Under the pieces are notes generated by a model. It ran no database searches, was not told the origin of the DNA, and saw only the letters and a program-made list of their open reading frames with translations. Of a stretch of DNA of 64,000 nucleotides, positions 1-13,487 are shown in pieces. A program made the translations under genes and the position numbers. Numbering within the stretch: position 1 is the stretch's first letter; the number at the start of each line of letters is the position of its first letter. Origin of the DNA: Pogona vitticeps (Eukaryota; Chordata; Lepidosauria; Squamata; Agamidae); assembly GCF_051106095.1 (NCBI RefSeq), contig NC_135793.1:1407501-1471500 (forward strand), read 5' to 3'.

Positions 1-100
1 GTCATTTTGTCCTCCCTCCCTCCCTCCCCCCCAAATACCAGAAGTGGTGTGCCTATAAACCCATCAAACTGTGGACCATACTCTTCTGTTATACTGGGCA

Positions 101-320
101 TAATAATAATAAGGTGCCATCAAATCAACTCTGATCTATGGTAACATTTCCAGAGTTTTCTAGGTAGTTGCATACTCAGGAGTGGTTTCCCATTCCCTTC
201 TTCTGGGGGTGCCCTTGGACTGTGCAGCTGACCCCTAAGGCCACCCAGGAAGTCCAGTGGGGAATCGAATGCCCAAACTCTGGCGCCACAGCCAGAGACC
301 TAAGCCATAGAGCTATCCAG
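101..320 (-). repeat. tRNA-derived SINE, minus strand
   Basis: Read on the minus strand, this begins with a tRNA-like head. An A-box-like stretch is followed by a B-box-like GCATTCGATTCCCC near 255-268. It ends with a GATTTGATGGCACC motif and an ATT microsatellite tail at 101-112. The same 3' motif (CGACTTGATGG or close) recurs in other SINE copies of this window. The head-body-tail order fits squamate tRNA SINEs (Sauria-type); the exact subfamily is not determined. Confidence 0.6.
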
Positions 321-519
321 TCATAAGCCAAGACTTTCCCAATTCAGTTGGTTATTCTGTGTCTCTACACTTGAATGAGCTTGTTACCCACTGTTGACCT
401 AGAAATGACTCTTCACAGATACTAGCTAAGAGTCCAAAGGACAGCTAAGGAGGACTCTTAATGGATATGGATGCTTCGTTAACATGCCAGCCCTCATGTG
501 TTTTCATCTTACACAGCAC

Positions 520-1330
520 TGTTGTTCTTTAATCGTTAAGTGGTGTCCAACTCTTTATGATCCCACACACCACGCCCTCTTGTCTTCCACTGCCTCCCAG
601 AGTTGGGTCAAAGTCATGTTGGTCGCTTCGATGACCCTGTCCACCCATCTCGTCCTCTGTCATCCCCTTCTCCTCTTGCCTTCACACTTTCCCAACATCA
701 GGGGCTTTTCCAGGGAAACTTCTCTTCTCATGAGATGGCCAAACTATTGGAGCCTCAGCTTCAGAATCTGTCCTTCCAGGAAGCACTCAGGGTTGATTTC
801 CTTCAGAATGGATAGGTTTGTTCTCCTTGCAGTCCAGGGGACTCTCAAGATCCTCCTCCAGCACCACAGTTCAAAAGCATCAATTCTTCGGCGATCAGCC
901 TTCTTTATGGTCCAGCTCTCACTTCCGTACATCACTACTGGAAAAACCATAGCTTTGACTATGCAGACCTTTGTCGTCAAGGTGATGTCTCTGCTTTTTA
1001 AGATGTTGTCTAGGTTTGTCATGGCTTTCCTCCCAAGAAGCAGGCGTCTTTTGATTTTGTGGCTGCTGTCTCCATCTGCAGTGATCACGGAGCCAAGAAA
1101 GTAAAATCTGTCACTGCCTCCATATCTTCCCCTTCTATTTGCCAGGAGGTTATGGGACCATTGCCTATGATCTTAGTTTTTTCTTTAATGTTGAGCTTCA
1201 GACCATTTTTTTGTGCACTGGTATTGTATAAATGATCGGCCTTTTAACCCTCTCCCCAACTCTTAATCTTTTCCAAGCTCTGCTCAGTTGTTGATCAGAT
1301 TCCACTGAGTATGGGGGATACAGATGGCTT
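520..1330 (-). mobile_element. BovB (RTE-clade) LINE 3' fragment, minus strand
   Basis: The minus-strand frame at 1088-744 encodes the C-terminal end of an RTE/BovB reverse transcriptase. Recognisable blocks include RKAMTNLDNILKSRDITL, TKVCIVKAMVFPVVMYGSES, ELWCWRRILRVPWTARR and SILKEINPEC. Sequence on either side, including the 3' part at about 520-740 and the upstream part to about 1330, also reads as BovB but no longer in one frame. The copy is 5'-truncated, as is usual for LINEs. BovB is abundant in squamates and ruminants, and this is one of the best clues to the organism. Confidence 0.85.
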
Positions 1331-2389
1331 CAGATGACAGCTCTTTGATATAGCTCTTTCCAAAATGAAAAGAAGGGAAACTTTTTAAAAACTTGAGTGT
1401 AAACAGAACACTACTTGTGTGAAAGACTCTACTTTGGAAGTAGTAACAAGGTTTTAAAAAAAATCAAAACTTCCAGAGAACTAAGGGTTCTGTGCCCATC
1501 AGGGCTAGAAACACATCACTAACTCCACTGAATTCTGTTCTCTTCCCCACTGCTGTTTCACAGGGAGCTTTCATAAAGAGATGCTAGAACAACCACCAGA
1601 GAAGTCTTAGGACTCAGGTTGCCTGAACAACCATCAGATATAAATAGATGTTCCACTGGAACATCACAAGGCAATGAATCACAATGTTGCAGTGGACCAA
1701 AGGAGACATGGCATTGAAATTATCATCTCCGCATCCCCACCCCGACTCTGGCCCTGTGTGTGTTTTCATTGGTATGGAAAGCAACAACCTTGTTGGTTTT
1801 AGGTGATTGCACAAAGCTGGTCCTGATGAAGCTTTGTTTATTTTTCCCCCCTTTCCTGTGGTCTCTCCACACAAGAGTGCTTCTCCCTATGCTTGCTTTT
1901 CCAACCATGGAGGAATCATCGTGGTTTCCCCGGTTCTCCAAATCAGCTTAGGGTATGTCTTAGGAAAGCAAATCCTCAAGCCTTAGTTCATCCGGTGGGC
2001 CTTCAAGATCTCTTATGAGTTTGGAGATTCCTGGCCATGACATTGCCTGTATTTCTCATGAAAGCTTTGAGATGGTGGAAGCTGTTTTCCTCTTTCTTGG
2101 TGTGATTCTGAGCAGGAAAAGAGCCTAGAGATGAAACTGTTAAAGATTTTCTCACTGTGTGTCTTTCTGACACTGACACTAGAAGCTTGTGCATGTGTGC
2201 ACACACATACACACAGGAGGAGGGGGAGAGAGTTCTGTGTCAGATCTTGTTTTTCCTTGAAGGATAAATGTGACCTTTGCAACTACGGAAATACAGGTCC
2301 ACACTGTGCAAAAGAGTGCACTCTGCTTCAGCCTTCTCGAGGGCAACACATCAGCAGCCTTCTCCTGCAAGGACATTTATTGTATTGAT

Positions 2390-2470
2390 TGATTGATTTA
2401 AAATATTTTCACTCTGCCTTTCTTCTTAGGAAAGGACTCAAGGTGACTTACAGCATTTAAAGAATATATT
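2390..2470 (-). repeat. LINE 3' tail (CR1/L2-like), minus strand
   Basis: Read on the minus strand, this has the typical end of reptile CR1/L2-like LINEs: a 'GTAAGTCACCTTGAGTCC' block, then 'GAAAGGCAGAGTGAAAATATT' and a short tandem tail (ATCA/ATTG units at 2383-2398). Similar tails occur near 7.4 kb and 37.4 kb on the plus strand. The family is assigned by pattern only. Confidence 0.5.
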
Positions 2471-2892
2471 TAAGAACAAAACAATGAGTATACAAAGGTG
2501 GCGTACATCATTCAAAGGCCATAGGAAGAGAGCAGTAGCTGTCATGTCAGTTGATTTATTTTTTATTTATCTCATCAACCCTTACTCCTTTAGATTTAGA
2601 TTAGATTTTTGCTGTAGGGCCAAAGACTGGAACAGAATAGCACAAGCCAAGTGTATTTTAAAAGGCCACAATGCATACTACTGCTAATGTATAAAAACAT
2701 TCTAGAGTGTGGCAAGGGTGTGAATTCAGCAGAAATGGGGCCTATCTAGCGGGACACTGAGAATACTCAAAACAATTCTTGTCCTCTGTGATTTTGTAGG
2801 CCTTGCCATGCTGAGACCTCTCACAGAGTCTTCCCAATAAGATTTCTTGGCTACTCACAAATACAAGATCCAAGTGTCCCATTTCCCTCTCA

Positions 2893-2992
2893 TTCATCGA
2901 TCCATCGATCCATCGATCCATCCATCCATCCATCCATCCATCCATCCATCCACTCACCCACTCACCCACTCACCCACTCACCCACTTATTCA
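2893..2992. repeat. ATCC/ACCC tetranucleotide microsatellite
   Basis: Tandem ATCC units (with early CATCG variants) pass into CACTCACC units. The open frames on both strands here are products of the repeat, not genes. Confidence 0.95.
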
Positions 2993-3302
2993 GTTTTTTC
3001 TGCTTGTTGTGTACAAAACTTTCAAATTCCATGTAGTTCATTGCTCCTTCTGGGGAAAACTCTTTTTCAGAGGAAATAGACTCTTTTTTTGCCCAAGAAC
3101 CATAATAATTTTAGATAGGTTGGTATTTCTTCTGGGTAAAGAAGACAATGAAATAACACAAAAATGGGACAAGGTTTCCTGTCTCTCCCCCACTCCCCAA
3201 AACAAAAACAAAAACCCCACACACTAAAGCTTGCACAGAGAAAATTTTCTGTGAGGAGAGGAACTACGAGTACACATTGTCTAGAGGGGTGGGGCAAAAA
3301 TC

Positions 3303-3305
3303 TAA

Positions 3306-3344
<39 letters not shown>

Positions 3345-3356
3345 AACAAATAAAAT
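3303..3356. repeat. AAAT microsatellite
   Basis: At least ten AATA tetranucleotide units in a row, followed by degenerate copies. Confidence 0.95.
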
Positions 3357-4225
3357 AGTTTTTCTCCTCAGTTTCTTGCTGGAGGTGAAAGGCTGTGAGA
3401 CTCACATCTCTAATTTACAGGGAAGTTTCTCTACTTCCAAAACGGTCTGTGAAATAGTTAAGAAATGCTACAAGTAATATTTCATAGCCCAGTATTCAGG
3501 TCATGTATTATTTCTGAAATATAACAATCTAACTTGTCTATTGCTTTTTTCTTAATAATGCTTTTCTAGGGAGTGGAAAGTGCAGTGTGTGTTCTTGAAG
3601 ACTTGATTAAGAAATTGCAAGACAGTGCCGGTAGCAGTTTCAGAATTGCCTTTACTCTTGTTGTCTGCATGAGAAAATACACAAGAGTGGTTTATTCTGC
3701 CAGGTGCGGTGCCTATTTGCTCACAAAAATAGCAGCATGTACCGAGTCCAGGAAAACATTAATTAGAAACTGACATCAAGCGAGGCAGGGGGGAACTGTT
3801 CTGAGGGCCTCCATTATAAGATGTGATTAATAGATGAGAGCAGAATTCCACAAAGGTATGGCCATTTACCTTCCAGAGTGCTGGGCCATGGAAGTGAGGC
3901 CTGTTAAGCTATTAGATATAATTTTGTGAATCAAAGCTGAAGGTAATTACAGAGTTAGTGTCACAATATTCATTGACCAGTTAGAATGCTTTTTCCTCTT
4001 AGCCTTAGTGGTCAAATGCATTTCTGTTCTATTTTACTATCACCGTACAAAATGGTGTAGGGATTACCAAGCTGGAGCCAACAGACTGATGTGAAAACTT
4101 CATGAGCACCTGAATTATCTCTAAAGCTTGCTTTACACAAAGTCCAATATCAAGCTGAGTAGGTCCCTCCTGGTTTTAAGGATCAGCTCAGGGTAAGATG
4201 GGGTATAAATAAATAAATATGTATT

Positions 4226-4440
4226 ATCAAAGGCTTTCATGGCCAGAATCCAACGTTTGTTGTAGGTTTTTCAAGCTACTTGGCCGTGTTCTGGAGGTTT
4301 TTCTTCCTAACATTTTGCTAGTCTCTGTGGCCGGCATCTTCAGAGGACAGGAGTTAGAACTCTCTCTGTGTTCTGGTGTAGTGTGTGGGATATTTGAGTA
4401 TTTCTGGCTGTGGGATCAGCTTTTCGTCCTTTTCAGGAGA
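4226..4440 (+). repeat. Unclassified interspersed repeat
   Basis: The phrase beginning AAGGCTTTCATGGCCAGAATC, followed by a TTTTTC-AAGCTACTTGGCCGTGTTC block and a GTGGCCGGCATCTTCAGAGGA block, matches a dispersed repeat I recognise from reptile genomes. I cannot assign its class with confidence. It has no intact open frame. Confidence 0.45.
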
Positions 4441-7369
4441 TTGGGTGATCAGGGTGTTTTTTGTTTTTTGTTTTTGTTTTTGTTATGGGTGTACCGTTGT
4501 GACAAGGGGGGGAGATGATATGTCACTGTGATTGATGGGTGTTGTTAGCTAGACTTCAATCAATTAATTCATTAATTAAAAATAAAATAAAATGAAATGA
4601 TTAATAGTGGTAAGAAAAAACTACTCATCTCCTGGATTATGCCAGCCAAAGGGCAAGAGTTCTTTGCCAATGTACCATGATCCTATGGCCATTACTTTAC
4701 AGGGGTGCCCACCCCCACCATCATTTGGTTCTTCAGGATGGTGGGAGAACTGGGCCTCTTCAACAAACATCTATGTAACTTCTTGAGAGCTGGGAACGAG
4801 AAACGGTCTTACCAGGCAGCGCCTGCGCTGTTCATCTTCGCACGTTCAATATTCTGACCAAGAAGGGAAGTTCTTTTATTGTACTGTCACTTTAAGAATA
4901 CTCCAGCTAGCATGGCTGTTAGTTCTCAAGAAGTAACTTCTTCCAAGCTCTGGTCATATAGCATAATAAATTTTGCAGGAAAGATGTTTCAAGTCATTCA
5001 AAAACATCCTTTGTTTCCATGGCCACCCAATGGGTCTGATGGCATTACTGCCCTAGATCGCCTAGCCTTTAAGTTCATTGTCTACCTTGGCATAATACAG
5101 GCTGGTTAATTATCTTCCATTCCAGATGGTTGCCATAGCTTCCCCCCCCCCTTTTTTTTGTTTCTAAAGTCGGACCAAAACAATCTGCTATGATGAAGGA
5201 AAATGATTTCCTGCACAAGCAACACTAGCTTAGCTTGATATGTAAGCTAGGCTGGGGGAAAAAGACAACCTTCCTCTTCCACTCATACCAAGAAAATATC
5301 AACTTCTTGGTAAAAGAACAGAAAGAAATTTTTCAAAGCTTTTCCTGTACAACAGACTGTTTCTGAGACAACCCAAAATAGCAAAGGAGGAGATGCGGTT
5401 GTGTAGGTGGATAGATGAGTAGGTGGTCTATGTGTTTCGTCACCACAGATCCAAGATCATGATTTTTTAAGATACTGGAAGTCCACAAGAGTACCAAGAA
5501 GATTCTGGCCTCAAATCAAACATCTCTCAGTTGAGGCATCTCAGACTCCATCCTTGTTAGTGAATTTTCTGTCCAGGAAATCATATACCAAGGTGAACAA
5601 AGAACATGTTGTTCAAATACTTGACAGTGGTTGTAAGATAGCAGAGAAAGAACATTTACTCCCTCATGCACATTGTAGGCTTCTGTTGCCTGAGTCATTG
5701 ACAGGAAAATCAGACCCACTCCTTTTCTAGTTTTCATGTAAGGACAACTGACGTCCAGAAATGTTGGGTCACCACTCTGTCTTCTACACGGATATTTCAT
5801 ACTTTCAAAACCATGTCTTATGAACAACAGATGATTCCTTCCTAGTAGTTGCCTGGTGGCTATGCGAGTAAAATGGGTTGTTTGAAATCGCTCATCATCC
5901 TGGTTCTATTGGATGTGTTTGTTGTTACTGGGCATATTTTTGAAATACTGTAGTGGCAAGGGATGTGAGAGAGAAGGGGGCCAGGCAGAGAACCCAGCAG
6001 CATAAAAAGCCCAGTTTCCATAAGAATCTGGGTCTTGCTCACTTCCTGTTTTTGCAAACATTCCAGAAGGTGTAGTGAGAAGCTGTCATTCCTCCAATCC
6101 TCACAAATACCAGCTTATGAAACACACCTGAGATGAAGAAATTCTGAGCAAAGGAAATTCATGCTAACCCTTTTGGATTACCAGATCTTGCCAGAGAGGA
6201 GGAGACACACAAAGAGGTTGGGGTGGGGAAAGAGATTTGTCAGGGTTGATGTCCTGTTCCTAAGGATAGTATTAGCCCCAGGGCCACCAACCAGGGTCTT
6301 ACCAGCCCGTAAACCCAATTTGGTGCAGGGGATCCAGAGGCAGAGTCCAAAACAATCCCAGTCCAGTCGGTTCAAAAGTCACGCAAGCTGAGAAAGTCCA
6401 AAAGGGTAGCCGGACACTCTAGAAGTCATGCCTCGCATAGACTCAACGGCAAGGTGACCCTTAGCTTCATCCACCCTTTGGCCCCATGCCAGCCATAATG
6501 GGCGCCAGCACTCCACTGGCAAAGGCTGATTCTTTGTTCCTCCAGTGGGCAGGACTGGTTTCTTGGTATACCTGTTGACAATAGGGTAACTTTTGTTTCA
6601 CATTAAAAGGCACCTCCTGAGGGTGAGAGGAGGTTGTCGCAAGAAGCCAGCTGCCCAGTGGGATGGGGCCAGTTTCTCTTTTCTTGCTGGTCTTCAGAAG
6701 ATGGGCTAGTGCCCTCTGTGTGTGTGGGGGGGGGAGAGTGGTCCTTTAGCTCTTGATTCCCATAGCAGCGGGTGGTGGTGGTGCATTAGCAGATGTAACC
6801 TATTCATACCTCCATTGATCTAGAATTCTGATTAATTTTTACTATAGAACTTCTGTTCAGACATTTTCCCCAATTAGAAACCTATAGAGTAAACAACATT
6901 TAATTAACTAGTCATTAGTTCCAGTGGTAAAAGGGACTAAATGTCAAGTGCGACGTTCTGAGGAACAGCCCCACTTGGAGATTTTCAATCACCATATTTA
7001 ATTCATTTGATTAGTTCAAGTGTGCTTATTTTAAATTATCCTTCCATTTGTTTTAAAGAATCTGCCCATGGGAATCCATATGCTGGTAAAACTTCATGCC
7101 TACTTGGACAATATATTAATTGTGGGGACGCCCTTGACACACACACACGCATTCTTTCATTGTGAGCAGCTCAGCGTTCTCCCCCTCTCCGCTTGCCAGG
7201 GCCCAGACAAAATTGGCTCTCAAAAGCTGCTTTCATCATTTTTTTATTTTTTTTGGTGCAATGATAAGAAGAGCCGATCCTTCTAGGTAGTGCTCCAGGT
7301 TTGGAAATACTGTAAATAAATTGGATCAAGACCTGACTGTGAGCATTTATATAAGTATGTATAAGTTGT

Positions 7370-7475
7370 ATACTTTCTGTTTTCAACTTTAAATACCACT
7401 TTTCAATGTTGTAAGCCACCTTGGATCCTTTTTGAGGAGAAAGGCAGGGTAGAAACATATTAAATAAATAAATAA
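7370..7475 (+). repeat. LINE 3' tail (CR1/L2-like), plus strand
   Basis: The sequence contains 'TTGTAAGCCACCTTGGATCC', then 'GAGAAAGGCAGGGTAGAAA', and finishes in AAAT units. This is the characteristic 3' end of squamate CR1/L2-type LINEs. Only the tail is present. Confidence 0.6.
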
Positions 7476-8397
7476 GGATGAGTTTCAGACTGAGGAATTA
7501 TGTTTTCTCTGATCTAGTAGTTTTGGCCTTGGTGGAAACAGGAAGCTCTTTATAGGGGAAATCAATTGCTCATGATGTCATATATACCATCCCTTACCCT
7601 CCAAAATGCGCTCAAGGACTGAAGCTTAATTGAAAATACAAATGAACTAATAGTTTTAGATTCTTACTCATCTCTGGATACTCTGTTTGCTTTCCAACAG
7701 AACCTGCCTCCTAGCAGAGTATATGGAAAGCAAGACTTTTGCCAAAACAGGACTGACTGAAAATATCTCCGACAAACAAACCAGAAAATCATCTTGTGAA
7801 CTGCCCCAGTCTTTTCCAAACCCTGTGATCTCTTGCACAGTCAGCCTGGATTCATTCCTCTTCCATCGGGTGGGCTTCTTCTGTCGCAGAATATTTCTGT
7901 TTACACAAATGAAAGATAATGCAGATGCATCTTTTTGTCAGCTCACAGACTGGAAAGCTGGTGTGTGATACTACGAAGGCTGGGCAAAATGAAAAGCAAA
8001 AGCCATCTCTCTCCCTCAGTAGGCTGGCTTCCTTGGCATGATTAACAAAATAAAAATACTGTAAAGAATAGGTTGCTCCTTATTTAATAGAACAAGCTGT
8101 GCTTTTGCTCTGAAAAGTGAATTCTACTGCCTCTATCCCATTATTGATGTGTGGAAGACAGAGAATCCTGTGGTTCCATAGAGAATTTTCTGTCCCGTAG
8201 GACTCCAGCAGACACCTTCTGTACATTTCTCAAATATGTCTTCACTGCAGGAATCTTCTCTACAGACTGAGTACCAACATCTAAGTTCAGAAAGAGCTTG
8301 CTGAGGAAAAATGCTTGAGGAGGATTTTCATCCTGTACCTTGATTTTCATGCTCTTCTTTTATCCCCAGACCTGTCTGATGGTAGCCAATATGGTGT

Positions 8398-8556
8398 ATC
8401 CGATAGATGCGACTTGGAAGATCTGTATTCAGATCCCCACTCAGTTGTGAAAACATACTGAATAATACTAAACCACTACTTCAACATCTCTCAAATCTCA
8501 AAAAAAAAAAAAAAAACCTATCAGAAACAATTTGATGGCATGAAACAACATCGGAA
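8398..8556 (+). repeat. SINE-like repeat with internal A-run, plus strand
   Basis: A degenerate tRNA-like head with a B-box-like 'GTATTCAGATCCCCAC' is followed by a run of about 18 A and a 3' end reading AACAATTTGATGGCATG. That end is the same as in the SINE copies at 101-320 and 39.4-39.6 kb. It is older or more diverged than those. Confidence 0.45.
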
Positions 8557-11530
8557 ACACTGGGAAAAGCTAGACATTGGAGTACGCATGCTAGCCGTGA
8601 AAGGGTTTGCTGGCTGTTTCACGATCCCAATGATGCACAGCCTAATGTGGGATAGCATCTGTGAAATTCTGGGAGGAAAAAAAGTCACAAGATCTGTAGC
8701 CTTTCTTTATGCAGAGCATCTCTCAGCCTCCCTTAAATGTTTGGTTGCCTGTCTTGTGATGCAACAAAATAGGAGTGTGTATCTGACTAGTAAGAACAGT
8801 GGGGCGCCGTGTCCCTTTATTCCACAGTGATTTGATATCCCTCTTCAACTTGTATTAGTCCTTCCAGTTTGGGTTGCGAGAGAGTGCTCTTCAGAACTGA
8901 AATGTTCCAGTATGTCTCATTTTACATACATGACTGATGATAAACATCAACCAATCAGTATGCAAGACCTTAAGTGTCCCTCCCATAATGATCTCACAGT
9001 AGCATATGTTCCTTACCTCTTCCAAAAACTGTTTTTAATATTCTGTTCTCCAAATACTGAATATGAGTATTCTAGGACATGTGTTTGTCTTCTTTTTCCA
9101 ACCATTTGATGCTCAGGAATTTATTTATTAGCTCCATTAACATCCCGCCTTTCCTTGAATGAACTCAGAGTGACAGACATGAGCGGGTTCCTCCCTACTT
9201 TATCCTGCAAAGATCAATCAAACTGAGAAAGAGCAACAGGTCGGAAGTCAGTCTGCGAGTTTCACAAATGAGCAAGGGCTTGGATGGATCTCTCTTGAGT
9301 CCACTTCCTGTATTAGCTGGCCCTTTATGGGCACTCTCTGAGGTGCTGAATCCTACAAATATAGGGTCTGCCTTGAGAAAACAGGGAAGGTCCATGTAGC
9401 AGGACTTGGAGTTTGGAAAGAGGCAGTAGGTAGGATCCAAGCACTGTGCTTTACATATGGATCAGATAAGGACCAGATATCATAAAGACAGATGTGGAAA
9501 TTGGAAATGCCAAGTTCAGAGGAGGCCAACCCATTCAATGGGCATTCTATAATTTACAGTTAATCTGTCATCTCAACGCTCCTTGAGCCCACTCCATGCC
9601 ACAATGAACAGGGGAAGCTTGGCATTCCCACAATTGAACTCTACTGAAGTGGCCATCTTTTGAAATTAATTTGACAGCTTCTGAAACCACCATTCATTCA
9701 CTGTCATAGGCAGAGAAAAGTAGCTAGGGGAAGCAAAAAAGAGGAGCAAAACTGAAATCTCCAAAACAAAACAGAAAGAGCCCTTCAGATAATACAGTAC
9801 TGTGGGTTAATTACGACGATCACTGAATGTATTTTCTTCATTTTGGTACGAATTACTGTACAACTTTTTCTGTTGAGTGAGGCTTCCGGGTCTCCAAGAG
9901 GATAGCAGTCGGCTTCAATTTGTGAGCATACTCAGAGCTGAATGCATGTATTTACAATTATACAGATCCTGGGGAAAGCTTACGTTATTGCAATTTGCTC
10001 AGATGCACATTCTAAAGTACATTATTCATTTGCAATGAATCCTGGAATGATTATAATTGAGCAACTTTGGTAACTCACCCAATAATCCACTGTAGAGTAT
10101 CAATAGGTCAGCATCATAGCTTATCAACACTCTATTCATTTGAGAAGACCTTATTTTATCACAGTATACATATTTAAAAAAAGCTGAAGTGGCTGCAATC
10201 AATCATAACATTGAAGAGTCTTCGTAATCCAGTCTCTGGTGCCCTCTAGTGCCTTTCAATCAAAGGCATGCCATAAAAAGACAGAATGGGGACAGCCCAA
10301 CAGCAACAACTTTAAAAAGAGGAATGTAATATACGCCATGCAACCCTTTGGATTTGAAAACATAAATTGTATGATCTGGGGTGTTCTTCATTCTGTTGCA
10401 TGGCACGAATTTTTGGGGACCAACACCGGCCACCTTAAAAAAGATGGAAGCCTTTGAAACATTGGGCGATTACAGGATGTTAAGAATCCAGAGGAATCAT
10501 TCAACACATAAAATGTGGGAAAGTAGAGTACTATTGTTCCTTAACAAGAAACAGTACAGAGTTGACAGTTCAAGGTGAAAAATAGATGTGAAAAGAAGCA
10601 GATAGAAGGGAATAATTTGTCGGCCAAACAACCTTTTGTTCTGGATGTGAAACAACATCACCGTTTGGAGATGCTGCATCCAGATTCAGAGAAGCCAGGA
10701 TGACTGACATCCCACCTCTGGTGGCAGAAGACCAAGTGTTTTCAGTGGGTCCAGCTAGCATGATCTCACCCAGCTTTGAACAAGATGGGATCTTTTCAAC
10801 AAGATGTGTGAAGCAAGGCTTTGCCAGATCTGGTTTTCTTCCTACATCCGTTCCGGCCCTGAGAAATTTGACTGGCCTCTTATCATGTGGATCCTAGTGG
10901 CGAAGGAGAAGGTTTTTATTTATAACAGGTTTTGCTGGAGTCTGCTGAATGCGACAGTGTCACTGTTATGTCGTTTTTGTTACCGTTGTTCAGTTGAGCT
11001 GGTTTTAACTTTTGCCACTTTATGGATTCAGTGAAGGCTTTAGAAAGCCCATCAGGAACTTCTTGGTGCTGAAAATTTCTGTTTACCATTTGCTCCTTTA
11101 AACAATTGTGTCCAAGAAAATCCAAAGGCAAGTTCTGCCCTCTGTGTTTCCTTTCTCTGTCCTTCTCTTATCCCGGGATCGTAAACTGGAAGGCCTCTCC
11201 AGAAAACCTGGAAATGGTGTCATGCCTAAAGGAGGAGCCACAAGTACACTGCGGTCAGAGCACATCTCATAATGCTTTCACTTCTTTGCAATTCAGGAGG
11301 GTTTTATATCCCAGGGAGAGAAAAAGAGAAACCGTACCACATGGTATCATTGACATCTTTTATTTTACGAAAACTGCATTTGACAAAATCTATTAGCAAT
11401 GAAGTACTAAAAGAACAGATAAAATTTTAACTTAGAAATGTACAACCACAATGGGATAGCAGATTCAGAAGATCTCCACTAGAAGGCATATTGGTAAGAA
11501 ATAAACAAACAAAGGCACACTCATAAATCC

Positions 11531-11755
11531 AAAAAGGTAAAAGGTCAAGGTTCCCCTTGACAATTTTTGTCCAGTCATGTTCGACTCTAGGGGGCGGTGC
11601 TCATCCCCGTTTCCAAGCCATAGAGCCAGCGTTTTGTCCGAAGACAATCTTCCGTGGTCACATGGCCAGTGCGACTTAGACACGGAACGCTGTTACCTTC
11701 CCACCAAAGTGGTCCCTATTGATCTACTTGCATTTGCATGCTTTCGAACCGATTA
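11531..11755 (+). repeat. Squamate SINE-like dispersed repeat
   Basis: It begins with AAAGGTAAAAGGTCAAGG and then TCCCCTTGACAATTTTTGTC. Inside are the GACTCTAGGGGGCGGTGCTC and TGGTCACATGGCCAGTGCG blocks, and it ends in a TTTGCATGCTTTCGAACCG motif. This architecture is a very common dispersed repeat in lizards and snakes. The class (SINE or LINE-derived) is inferred. Confidence 0.65.
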
Positions 11756-12469
11756 CCAAACATTGAAACACGAGAGAAAAAACAACAAAAGCAAGATGCC
11801 TGGATGAAAACTTTGATTCATTTGAGATAAACGGATATTGCACTGAACATCATTTCTCCCAGTGTGTTTCAGGCAAAAAACACATATAATGTCCCCCTGC
11901 CCCACATTAATCACGTTGTTCATTATGGCCATTTAGCTGTTTCATTTGCAAGGTGTCAAGAGTCTGAAAATTGAGGTTATGGAACTAAGAAGACAGGAAC
12001 GCCACAGAGCTGCAAAAAAATTTTTTATTTAAAAAATACTGCTATCGCTGCTGCCTCTGCTGCTGCTTTAGATTAATGTAGCTATAAAACTAGCACAGCC
12101 TGTGTGCTTGAATCTGTATTGCTGTAATAACTTACTGTTCAACTTGTAAATTAATAAACAGAAGAAACATTGCAAAGTCTTTGTAACTCTCTGGCTCTTT
12201 CTACTAAGAGGCAACTGATTCAGCCAACTGCTTGACTGGGGCGTCAGGAATGGCCAAGGCCAGTCCTTTCTACTATAGTTTCTCTACCCCTCCTGCCAGT
12301 TGCTCTTTTGCTATAAAAAAATTGAGAAGAATGGTTTCTAAGCAAACTAGTATTAGATCTAAGACATATATTGGAAAGGATGGTGCTCGTGAAAACAGAA
12401 CAGAATGCTTTCATGTGGTCCAAAAAGGTATGTAAGCCGATCAAAGCACATTCCAACATTGTGGTTTCC

Positions 12470-12602
12470 AAATTTGGGTAACTCGGGTGTTCTTAGATTG
12501 CAATTTCCAGAAGCCTTCACTACCAGTTGTGCTGGCTGGATTTTCTGGGAGTTGCAGTCTTAGAACATGAGGATTACCCAAGGCTGGAAATCACTGTCCT
12601 AA
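12470..12602. repeat. Interspersed repeat with 'GGGAGTTGCAGTC' core
   Basis: A block with 'TTTTCTGGGAGTTGCAGTCT' and a flanking inverted 'GATTGCAATTTCCAGAAGCC' resembles the abundant amniote repeat containing ACTACAACTCCCA. Related short copies lie near 30,125, 35,305, 38,910, 50,090 and 51,500. Confidence 0.45.
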
Positions 12603-13487
12603 CACAAAACTTTAATTGCAACCATAGTTAATAAAGAACAACAGAGGCTAAGTGGTCAAAATCCTGAATTCATAAGGAGTGTTTACAATTGCTAATTGCA
12701 AAGAAATGTGTACATTTCTCTGCAATTGAAGAAAATACAAATCCTTCGAGAATACAAATGTGTACCTTAATTACTCTTTTTAGCAAGACTGTCCAAAATC
12801 CTGTTGCGTAGCTTACCTTGCTATTTGGGGAGAGGATATCAGATTTGAGACATTTGACAGCATTTTAGTGCTGTATCTTTACCTAAGTTCAACCTGTGCA
12901 TTTGTAAATAAACACAGGCATTACAAAGATACCAACAGGGACTTCATCCCAACGGAAAGTGTTCTTTCCTCACTCAGAGAACTGGGGCAACACATTTAAA
13001 GCTGAAGGGCAACAATGTCCACAGCTTGAAGAAAAGCACTGTAACTTTTTGTGGACTGGAATTTGAACAATCCCACCTTCAGATGGGGTAGAAAATGCTT
13101 ACCCATCACCAGTGTTGAAGACACATTTTCATCTCCCAGCCCATTGAATGGGAAGGGCACCATTTTGTTCTTTTTCTCGGCCACGGAAATGTCTTGCATG
13201 GCTTCGGGATCCTGGTAGCAGCAAACGGCCTTTATATTTCCATTAGAATGCAGTTAATGAAGAAGTTTTAAATCTTGTAATATAATGTGAAGTGGCTTAA
13301 TGCTGCTGAAATAGTAGCATCACAGTGAGGCACCCCAATATTGGGGAATATATTTTTCAAATGGGCCATGTAATGAATATGATGGGTAGAAGGTGCTGCT
13401 AGTATTTATGTCTTTCTCCAGTAAAGTGTATTTATTTTTAATGAGGCATACCTACTATAGTTATTACCGTAGTTTTCCTTTTGCCTT

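Noticed and set aside
2847-3227. 126-codon frame with SIHP repeats
   Set aside because: Generated by the ATCC microsatellite; nothing else in it looks coding.
6280-6560. Possible LTR-like or other ancient element
   Set aside because: No defined ends, no target duplication and no coding region seen. Left as unclassified repeat-like sequence.
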